Assembly (NCBI GenBank): GCA_029778965.1 | Contig: JAKPBL010000300.1 | Span: 1 to 12,176 of the forward strand | Reading direction: 5' to 3' | Length of the DNA stretch: 12,176 nucleotides | Source: Bacteroidota bacterium | GTDB lineage: Bacteria > Bacteroidota > Bacteroidia > Chitinophagales > Chitinophagaceae | Shown: piece after piece, positions 1 through 6,320 of the stretch | How the letters are laid out: every line of letters begins with the position of its first letter | Numbering within the stretch: the stretch's first letter is position 1 | Notes under the pieces: generated by a model | Databases searched by the model: none | What the model saw: only the letters and a program-made list of their open reading frames with translations | Told to the model about the DNA's origin: nothing | Position numbers and translations under genes: made by a program

Positions 1-755
1 GGCAACATTCTTCGTTGCGCCGCGACATCATTTTGTGCACCAAGATCGGCGGCGCCATGGATGGCGGCACACCCAACCACGCCGGCCTGGGCCGCAAGAA
101 CATACTTGAATCGGTATATGCTTGCCTGGAGCGATTGCAAACCAGCTTCATCGAGCTGCTGTATTTTCATTTTTTCGATCCGAAAACACCAGCCGAAGAA
201 AGTCTCGCTGCTATTGAAGACCTGGTGCGGCAAAGGCTGATCGGTTATTTTGCGGTATCCAATTTTTCACCGGCGCAGCTCGACCTGTTTGCGGCTGCCA
301 ATCGCCCCGGTGAAATAAGAACCCGGATCATTGCCGTGCAGAACCAGTACGACCTGCTTTTCGGGGAAAGCGAAGCGCAACGTGGCGCCATGCAATATTG
401 TACCGATCATGGAATGGCTTTTATTCCCTGGAGCCCGCTTGCCCGCGGGTTACTGAGCGGCAAATACCAGCCGGCCGTTGCTGCCCGTCCGGGCGACCGG
501 CTTTTCGATGAGCAGGCGCTGGACCCGTTGCAGGATCCGCTGGTCGCAAAACGGCTGGAAGCCTTATCGGCCTGCGCCGCGGCGCGGCATATTCCGCTCA
601 ACCAGTTGGTGATCGCTTATATGAAACAATTGCCCGCTATGGGCCCGCTGATCATTGCGAGCTCTTCCGTTTCCCAACTGCACAGCAACGCCGACGGCGC
701 TTTGCTGGAGCTGGAAGCGCCGCTGCTGCTGGAAATAAAAAAGATACTCTCATAA
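1..755 (+). CDS. Aldo/keto reductase, 5'-truncated by window edge
   Basis: This is the C-terminal part (about 250 residues) of an NAD(P)H-dependent aldo/keto reductase, a cytoplasmic TIM-barrel enzyme that interconverts carbonyls and alcohols. The frame is open from base 3 to the left edge, so the true start lies upstream and the TTG at base 15 should not be taken as the start. Visible family marks are the catalytic lysine in CTKIGG, the catalytic-histidine strand YFHFFDP, AVSNFSPAQL, the QNQYDLL strand and PWSPLARGLLSGKY. The N-terminal Asp and Tyr of the usual Asp-Tyr-Lys-His tetrad fall outside the window. It resembles the Tas/YajO-like branch. It ends 9 bp before the ceramidase-like gene, which suggests co-transcription. 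The substrate cannot be read from the sequence; a role in sugar metabolism is only implied by the neighbours. Confidence 0.88.
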   Translation, partial: QHSSLRRDIILCTKIGGAMDGGTPNHAGLGRKNILESVYACLERLQTSFIELLYFHFFDPKTPAEESLAAIEDLVRQRLIGYFAVSNFSPAQLDLFAAANRPGEIRTRIIAVQNQYDLLFGESEAQRGAMQYCTDHGMAFIPWSPLARGLLSGKYQPAVAARPGDRLFDEQALDPLQDPLVAKRLEALSACAAARHIPLNQLVIAYMKQLPAMGPLIIASSSVSQLHSNADGALLELEAPLLLEIKKILS

Positions 756-764
756 AAAACGGTT

Positions 765-2246
765 ATGACAAAAATACCTGTATTCGCTGCCATTTGCCTG
801 GTGCTGGTTACTGCCGGTTGCCAGTCGCCTTCCCGGAAAAGCAGCACTACACTGGTGGGTGTTGCTGAAACAGTTATTACGCCGCCCGACCCGGCGGGTT
901 ATGCCATGTGGGGATACGATCGGAAAGGAAAGCTGTCGACCGGCACACACGACGACCTGCACACGCGGGCGCTGTTTGTGCAGGATAAAGACAGCAATGC
1001 GGCGCTGCTGCTCACTGTAGCCGTGCTCAATATGGATGAATCGGTAATGGATTTGATTCGCCGGGGTATCCAGGAGCAGACAGGTATTCCTTTCGAGCAC
1101 ATCCTGGTATCGTCTACGCACACGCATTCGGGGCCGGTGATCGGAACACCCGACAGTATAGCGCAGCGTTTTCTGCGTGCAAGGGCCGATGCAGGCGCGC
1201 CCACCGGCGATCACCGCAACCGCGACAGCGCCTATCTCGCTTTCTTTATCAGTCAGAATGTTGACTGTGGGGTCGGCGCCTGGCGCAAAAGAGAGCCGGG
1301 CCGCATTGGTACCGGGAAAACTGAAATCTTCGGACTGGCCATGAATGACCGGCGCATGGCGCACGGCGGCTGGGCGCCCGACAGCATGGCAGCGGTTATA
1401 AAAGTGGAAGATGCGGCCGGCAAGCTGAAAGGCGTGTTCGTCAATTATGGTTGTCATCCTTCGGCGCTCGATTTGCACAACCTCGAATTCACCGAAGACT
1501 GGCCCTATTACACCATCAGGGCCATTAAAGAGAAAACCGGTGGCGACGTAGTGGTGGGTTATATACAGTCGGCGCAGGGCGATGCCAAAGTGGGTTATAT
1601 GGCCGAGCTGTCGGCCGTGGGCGCCGATATGAACGGCATCCGTTCGTTCCGCTTCGCGGAAAAGAAAGGCCGCATACTGGGCGACGCGGTCAGCACATTG
1701 CTCGACAGCATCAGCACCAGCGGCGATCTTGCCGTGAAAGCGGTGTACGAAAAATTCCCTTTTCCCCGCAGAACAACTTATCCGTACACATACGCCGAAG
1801 CGCTTCGCTGGAAAGCCGCTGCGTATAAAAAACTGGCGGAAGCTGAAAAGCAGGTGGGTATAACAGTAGGCCGGCGCCAGTTCGATTTTTACAAAGTGGA
1901 TTGCTGGCTGGCCGACCAGGCCGTGAACGTATCGCAGGCGGTGGAAGCGAACCCGCATCCCGAACCTGTGATGATGGCGATGCAGGGACTGCGTATCGGC
2001 GACAACTATTTTGTCACCTTTCCCAACGAGGTGTTCACTGAAATAGGGCTGGGCGTCAAGAAGGCATCGCCGCATCCGAATACTTTCGTGATCGGCGTTG
2101 CCGGCGGGCATATGGGCTATATTCCCACCAAAGCTGAATTCCTGGAACAGGGATATGCTGCTAACGGAAGCCCTTTTTCACCCGATTGCGAAGAAGTGCT
2201 GTTAAAAGCGTCGGCAAAGCTGATCGGCGCGCTCGACGGGCAATAA
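765..2246 (+). CDS. Neutral/alkaline non-lysosomal ceramidase-like lipoprotein
   Basis: A 493-residue protein resembling the N-terminal metal-dependent amidase domain of neutral ceramidases (PF04734), which hydrolyse the N-acyl amide bond of ceramide using zinc. The N-terminus is a lipoprotein signal: a hydrophobic stretch ending in VTAGC with the lipidated cysteine at residue 19, so it is probably anchored to the outer membrane. Candidate zinc ligands are present: STHTHSGP (His119/His121), NYGCHPSAL (His231), Glu422 in FPNEVF and Tyr452 in GYIPT. It lacks the C-terminal immunoglobulin-like domain of full-length ceramidases, which are much longer. ATG 765 is the natural start because the signal peptide begins there. 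Bacterial members of this family often sit in carbohydrate loci and their substrates are mostly unknown, so ceramide should not be assumed. Here it lies between a reductase and nagA; an amidase acting on an acylated amino sugar is a hypothesis only. Confidence 0.85.
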   Translation: MTKIPVFAAICLVLVTAGCQSPSRKSSTTLVGVAETVITPPDPAGYAMWGYDRKGKLSTGTHDDLHTRALFVQDKDSNAALLLTVAVLNMDESVMDLIRRGIQEQTGIPFEHILVSSTHTHSGPVIGTPDSIAQRFLRARADAGAPTGDHRNRDSAYLAFFISQNVDCGVGAWRKREPGRIGTGKTEIFGLAMNDRRMAHGGWAPDSMAAVIKVEDAAGKLKGVFVNYGCHPSALDLHNLEFTEDWPYYTIRAIKEKTGGDVVVGYIQSAQGDAKVGYMAELSAVGADMNGIRSFRFAEKKGRILGDAVSTLLDSISTSGDLAVKAVYEKFPFPRRTTYPYTYAEALRWKAAAYKKLAEAEKQVGITVGRRQFDFYKVDCWLADQAVNVSQAVEANPHPEPVMMAMQGLRIGDNYFVTFPNEVFTEIGLGVKKASPHPNTFVIGVAGGHMGYIPTKAEFLEQGYAANGSPFSPDCEEVLLKASAKLIGALDGQ

Positions 2247-2297
2247 TTATTCAACACGATGGGATTTTTCCTTTATAAAGCGTCATTATAGTAGAGC

Positions 2298-3485
2298 ATG
2301 GAAAAGAAAACGGTAATAAAGAACGGCCGGGTAATAACACCCTTCCGCGTCATCGAACGGGGCAGCCTGCTGATCGACGGCGGAAAGATAGCAGCGGTAG
2401 CAGAAAATGATATAGATGTAGAAGGCGCACAGGTGATAGATGCCGGCGGTCGGTATATTTCGCCCGGCTTTATCGACCTGCATGTGCATGGCGGCGGCGG
2501 TCATGATTTTATGGACGGCACTGAAGACGCTTTCCTGCAGATTGCGGCTACCCATGCCCGTTATGGAACGACGGCCATGGTGCCCACTACGCTCACCGCC
2601 GGCAAGCAGCAATTGCTGCAAACGCTCGACATATATGCCGCGGTCAAGAACCGGCCCGCTGCCGGTGCCCGCTTCCTGGGCATTCACCTCGAAGGACCCT
2701 ATTTTGCGATGAACCAGCGTGGTGCGCAAGACCCGCGTTATATCCGCAATCCCGACCCGGCTGAATACAGGGAGATACTTGCCTATTCAAAAGACATCGT
2801 GCGCTGGAGCGCCGCACCAGAATTGCCGGGTGCGCTCGAGTTTGCACAGGTGCTCAAGGCGCATGGCGTGCTGCCTTCGCTGGCGCACACCGATGCCATT
2901 TATGAAGAAGCCTTGCTGGGGTTTGAGCATGGCTACACGCTGGCCACACACCTGTATTCGGCCATGCTGGGTGTAACCCGGCGCAATGTATTCAGGTATG
3001 CGGGCGCCGTAGAAGCTGCATTTTTGATCGATGCGATGGATGTGGAGATCATCACCGACGGCATTCACCTGCCGCCGCCACTGCTGCAACTGGTGTACAA
3101 GATCAAAGGACCGGCTAAAACAGCCCTTATCACCGATGCCATGCGCGCAGCGGGTATGCCCGAAGGTGAGAGCGTGCTGGGAAGCCTTAGCGACGGGCTC
3201 AAGGTGATCGTGGAAGACGGCGTGGCCAAACTGGCCGACCGCAGCTCGTTTGCCGGCAGCGTGGCTACCTGCGACCGGTTGGTACGCACCATGCACCACA
3301 TGGCCGGCATCCCCCTGCCCGACGTAATACAGATGGCGACGCTTACGCCCGCCACCATCATGGGTGTACAGGGGCAAACCGGCAGCCTGGTGCCCGGGAA
3401 AGACGCCGACATTGTATTGTTCGACGATAATATCAACGTGCACAGCACGATCGTAAAAGGAAATATCATTTACCAGGCACCCTAA
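2298..3485 (+). CDS. nagA: N-acetylglucosamine-6-phosphate deacetylase
   Basis: A 395-residue cytoplasmic amidohydrolase that converts N-acetylglucosamine-6-phosphate to glucosamine-6-phosphate and acetate, the first committed step of GlcNAc catabolism. The length fits the family (E. coli NagA is 382). All the diagnostic motifs are present: the metal-type HVHGGGG at 62-68, HLEGPYF with metal ligand Glu132, LAHTDA with His197, ATHLYSAM with His218, DGIHLPP at 254-260, and LITDAM with the catalytic Asp280. The C-terminal strands SLVPGKDADIVLFD complete the amidohydrolase fold. The start is ATG 2298; an in-frame TAG at 2289-2291 rules out a longer N-terminus. There is no clear Shine-Dalgarno. 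The 51-bp gap before it is the largest in the window. It is followed after 10 bp by the NagB-like gene, its usual pathway partner. N-acetylgalactosamine-6-phosphate (AgaA-type activity) cannot be excluded. Confidence 0.93.
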   Translation: MEKKTVIKNGRVITPFRVIERGSLLIDGGKIAAVAENDIDVEGAQVIDAGGRYISPGFIDLHVHGGGGHDFMDGTEDAFLQIAATHARYGTTAMVPTTLTAGKQQLLQTLDIYAAVKNRPAAGARFLGIHLEGPYFAMNQRGAQDPRYIRNPDPAEYREILAYSKDIVRWSAAPELPGALEFAQVLKAHGVLPSLAHTDAIYEEALLGFEHGYTLATHLYSAMLGVTRRNVFRYAGAVEAAFLIDAMDVEIITDGIHLPPPLLQLVYKIKGPAKTALITDAMRAAGMPEGESVLGSLSDGLKVIVEDGVAKLADRSSFAGSVATCDRLVRTMHHMAGIPLPDVIQMATLTPATIMGVQGQTGSLVPGKDADIVLFDDNINVHSTIVKGNIIYQAP

Positions 3486-3495
3486 AAAAAGGCAT

Positions 3496-4254
3496 ATGAA
3501 AACGTTTAAGAAAGACAAGCTGACCGTGCAGCAATACCCCAGCCGGCAGGAGATGGGAAAAGCCGCTGCCGACGCCGTGGCGGCGAAGATGAATGAGCTG
3601 CTGCGGGAAAAAGAATACATCAATGTCATCTTTGCCTCCGCGCCCTCGCAGAACGAATTCCTGGAGCACCTGCGGCAGTTGCCCGTACCCTTCGACCGCA
3701 TCAATGCCTTCCACATGGATGAATATGTAGGGCTGCATCCCGATGCGCCGCAGGGTTTCGGTAACTTTCTGAAAGACCGGCTCTTCTCTTACCATTCCTT
3801 TCGTTCGGTGCATTACATCAATGGCAACCACCCCGATCCACAGGCTGAATGCGAACGGTATGCGCAGTTGCTCACGACGCTTCCCACCGATATTGTGCTG
3901 CTGGGCATCGGAGAAAACACTCACCTGGCGTTTAATGATCCCCACGTGGCTTTCTTCAACGATCCTCAAATTGTAAAAGTGGTAGACCTCGATGCAGCCT
4001 GCCGGTACCAGCAGGTAAACGACGGTTGCTTTCCGACGCTGGAAGAAGTGCCCACCCATGCCATTACCATCACTATTCCACCGCTGATCAGGTCTACCTA
4101 TGCGTATGCGATCGTTCCCGGTGCCGCGAAAGCGCAGGCCATTTTCCATACCCTGACCGAAGCGGTACAGGAAAATTATCCATCGACCAAATTGCGCGAG
4201 CACGACCACGCGATCCTGTTCATCGATGATAACAGCGCTTCCAAACTGCCATGA
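3496..4254 (+). CDS. NagB-like glucosamine-6-phosphate deaminase family protein
   Basis: A 252-residue member of the NagB/6-phosphogluconolactonase fold. Classical NagB isomerises and deaminates glucosamine-6-phosphate to fructose-6-phosphate and ammonia, the step after NagA. FHMDEYVGL (72-80) matches the NagB motif holding the catalytic Asp. The second motif reads GIGENTHLAFNDP (137-149), whereas E. coli has GVGNDGHIAFNEP. The catalytic His143 is kept, Asp141 becomes Asn and Glu148 becomes Asp. The N-terminal phosphate loop is ASAPSQ (47-52) rather than the usual glycine/threonine-rich loop. It therefore belongs to a divergent NagB-like subgroup and I give no symbol. It starts 10 bp after nagA, with a weak AAAGG 5' of the ATG, and its stop overlaps the next start in ATGA, suggesting translational coupling. 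The likely role is the deaminase step, but another amino-sugar phosphate is possible. Confidence 0.85.
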   Translation: MKTFKKDKLTVQQYPSRQEMGKAAADAVAAKMNELLREKEYINVIFASAPSQNEFLEHLRQLPVPFDRINAFHMDEYVGLHPDAPQGFGNFLKDRLFSYHSFRSVHYINGNHPDPQAECERYAQLLTTLPTDIVLLGIGENTHLAFNDPHVAFFNDPQIVKVVDLDAACRYQQVNDGCFPTLEEVPTHAITITIPPLIRSTYAYAIVPGAAKAQAIFHTLTEAVQENYPSTKLREHDHAILFIDDNSASKLP

Positions 4255-4997
4255 ATATACTTATTGCCATAAGCCGCTGCTGTGTGGGAGGCCTGCTTTG
4301 TCTTTCCCTGCTTTCTTGCGGACAGTTGCGCGAGAAAAAGAACGAGCAACCTGTCCGCCTGGCCATGACCAGCGTATACACCGGTCAGCCGGTAACGGTC
4401 GACGGACTGGCGGCAGCAGGGGAGTGGAGCGCAGCCGACAGTATCGTGGTGTACGACGATTCATTGCGCATTCCCAACCAGATCATCATTCGGTCGCAAT
4501 GGGATTCGTCGTACCTGTATTTCCTGTTCGATGCGCGCGACAGCAACCTGCAGGCCATACAAACCGTTCGCGATCATCCGCAACTCGCGAAAGACGATAT
4601 CGTCGAATTTTTGCTCGATGCCAACGACGACCACGGCACCTGCTGGAACAGCGACGATATTATTTACCACATCAACCTGCTCGGGCAAACCAAAGACGAT
4701 CGCGGCAATGACAGTTGCCGTTCAGACGCCCGCTGGAACGGGCTTGCTGCCATCGCCGCCCGCGTATACGGCACGGTGAATGTGCCCGGCGATATCGATA
4801 CCGGTTATGTGGTCGAAGTGGCGATACCCTGGCTGGAGATCGGGCGAGTGCCCATGCCCGGCCTGGTGATCGGCGCCAATTTCGGCGGACAATCAGACGG
4901 TGTGTTTTACGATTGGGTAGATGCCTGGCCTTTCCGGCAGCCTTTTAAGTTCGGCACTTTGACATTAACGAAAAAAGACCATGCAAGCCATCAATAA
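4251..4997 (+). CDS. CBM9-like sugar-binding lipoprotein
   Basis: A 248-residue exported lipoprotein with a single domain resembling carbohydrate-binding module family 9 (PF06452). The signal peptide ends in the lipobox LLSC with Cys23 as the lipid attachment site. The body (about 48-238) shows the typical order: VDGLAAAGEW, then WDSSYLYFLFDARDS, DDIVEFLLDAND at 115-126, and the late strand YVVEVAIPWLEIG followed by GANFGG. No catalytic residues are evident, so binding rather than catalysis is expected, perhaps presenting a glycan or oligosaccharide at the cell surface. The start ATG lies inside the stop of the NagB-like gene (4-bp overlap), and its own end overlaps the transporter start by 17 bp, so it is firmly part of the operon. 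CBM9-like domains in Bacteroidota occur in many proteins of unknown ligand, so the ligand here is unknown. Confidence 0.8.
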   Translation: MNILIAISRCCVGGLLCLSLLSCGQLREKKNEQPVRLAMTSVYTGQPVTVDGLAAAGEWSAADSIVVYDDSLRIPNQIIIRSQWDSSYLYFLFDARDSNLQAIQTVRDHPQLAKDDIVEFLLDANDDHGTCWNSDDIIYHINLLGQTKDDRGNDSCRSDARWNGLAAIAARVYGTVNVPGDIDTGYVVEVAIPWLEIGRVPMPGLVIGANFGGQSDGVFYDWVDAWPFRQPFKFGTLTLTKKDHASHQ

Positions 4998-6303
4998 AGT
5001 GGAGATGGGCCATCTCAGCAAGCGCGATACGAACATATCTATCGCCATCATCGGCCTGATGTTTTTTATCTTCGGATTTGTTTCGTGGGTAAACGCTATC
5101 CTGATACCTTATTTCAAGATCGCCTGCGAGCTGTCGAATTTCCAGTCGTACCTGGTTACCTTCGCCTTTTATATTTCCTATCTCATCTTCTCCATTCCTG
5201 CCTCTTATCTGCTGAAGCGGGTTGGTTTCAAAAAAGGAATGATGACCGGCTTCTGGGTAATGGCGGCAGGCGCCTTTCTGTTCGTGCCGGCGGCTATGGC
5301 CCGGCAATATGAAATATTCCTGATAGGACTGTTCTCCATCGGTGCGGGGCTTGCACTTCTGCAAACCGCCGCCAATCCGTATATAACGGTGGTTGGCGCC
5401 AAAGAACGCGCGGCGCAGCGGATGAGCATCATGGGCATCTGTAATAAAACGGCGGGCATACTGGCGCCGCTGCTGTTTGCCGCCGTGATATTGCGGCCTA
5501 CCGACGGGCAGTTGTTCAGGGAGCTGCCGCTGATGGAAGTAGCGCAGCGCGAAGCCGCGCTCGACGAACTGATCAAACGGGTGATCGTACCTTATACATG
5601 TGTAGGTGTGGTATTGCTGGCGCTTGGCCTGATGATCAGGTATTCACCGCTGCCGGAAATTGACACCGAGCAGGAATCGGAGCAGGTGGCGCAGGCCAAC
5701 TCGAATAAAACAAAGCTGATCCAGTTTCCTCACCTCATATTGGGCGCCATTGCTATTTTTTTGCACGTGGGTACGCAGGTGATATCGATCGATACGATCA
5801 TCGGTTATGCCGGCTCCATGAATATCCAGTTGCTGGAAGCAAAAGTATTTCCGTCGTACACGCTGTTCGCCACCATCGTGGGATATGTGCTCGGTATTAT
5901 CTGCATTCCGCGTTATATCACCCAGGTGACGGCACTGAAGATATGCACCCTGCTGGGGCTGGCGCTTACCGTGTGCATTGTGTTTGCGCAGGGCGAAGTG
6001 CATTTCCTGGGACATGTGTCTGATATCTCGATCTGGTTCGTGGCGATGCTGGGGCTGGCCAATTCGCTGGTATGGCCCGGCATCTGGCCGCTGGCGCTCG
6101 ACGGGCTCGGCCGTTTCACCAAGCTGGGCGGTTCGGTCATGGTGATGGGCCTGGCCGGCAATGCTCTTATACCGCTGGTGTACGGTTATTTTGCCGATCT
6201 CAGCAGCCACCGGAATGCCTATGGCGTGCTTTTTCCCTGTTATATTTTTCTCGTGTACTATGCCTTCTACGGACATAAAGTGAAGACCTGGAAAGCTTTC
6301 TGA
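4981..6303 (+). CDS. MFS sugar transporter, FucP/GluP/NagP type
   Basis: A 440-residue inner-membrane transporter with about twelve hydrophobic segments and a longer cytoplasmic loop near residues 221-248, the usual major facilitator layout. The motif LQTAANPYI at 127-135, followed by SIMGICNKTAGILAP at 149-163, and NAILIPYFKIACEL at 38-51 place it in the fucose/glucose-galactose permease family, close to members annotated as NagP (N-acetylglucosamine permease). Next to nagA and a nagB-like gene, GlcNAc or a related amino sugar is the most likely cargo; glucose, galactose or fucose remain possible. The two acidic residues linked to proton coupling in E. coli FucP (Asp46, Glu135) align by eye to Ala39 and Gln128. 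ATG 4981 overlaps the upstream gene by 17 bp. A second Met at residue 9 (base 5005) would avoid the overlap, but the first has the better A-rich leader. Confidence 0.88.
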   Translation: MQAINKVEMGHLSKRDTNISIAIIGLMFFIFGFVSWVNAILIPYFKIACELSNFQSYLVTFAFYISYLIFSIPASYLLKRVGFKKGMMTGFWVMAAGAFLFVPAAMARQYEIFLIGLFSIGAGLALLQTAANPYITVVGAKERAAQRMSIMGICNKTAGILAPLLFAAVILRPTDGQLFRELPLMEVAQREAALDELIKRVIVPYTCVGVVLLALGLMIRYSPLPEIDTEQESEQVAQANSNKTKLIQFPHLILGAIAIFLHVGTQVISIDTIIGYAGSMNIQLLEAKVFPSYTLFATIVGYVLGIICIPRYITQVTALKICTLLGLALTVCIVFAQGEVHFLGHVSDISIWFVAMLGLANSLVWPGIWPLALDGLGRFTKLGGSVMVMGLAGNALIPLVYGYFADLSSHRNAYGVLFPCYIFLVYYAFYGHKVKTWKAF

Positions 6304-6320
6304 TACTAACGTCTATATAT

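Noticed and set aside
750..2111. 453-codon open frame on the minus strand
   Set aside because: It lies almost wholly antisense to the ceramidase-like gene, which has clear family motifs. The translation is rich in His and Arg with no recognisable domain, as expected for a shadow frame in GC-rich coding DNA.
2259..2291. Ten-codon open frame before nagA as a leader peptide
   Set aside because: Too short to support. No attenuator-like hairpins surround it, and it is likely chance in a 51-bp gap.
2247..2297. Internal promoter or terminator in the largest gap
   Set aside because: I looked for the Bacteroidota -33 TTTG and -7 TAnnTTTG elements and for a GC-rich hairpin with T run, and found no convincing match.
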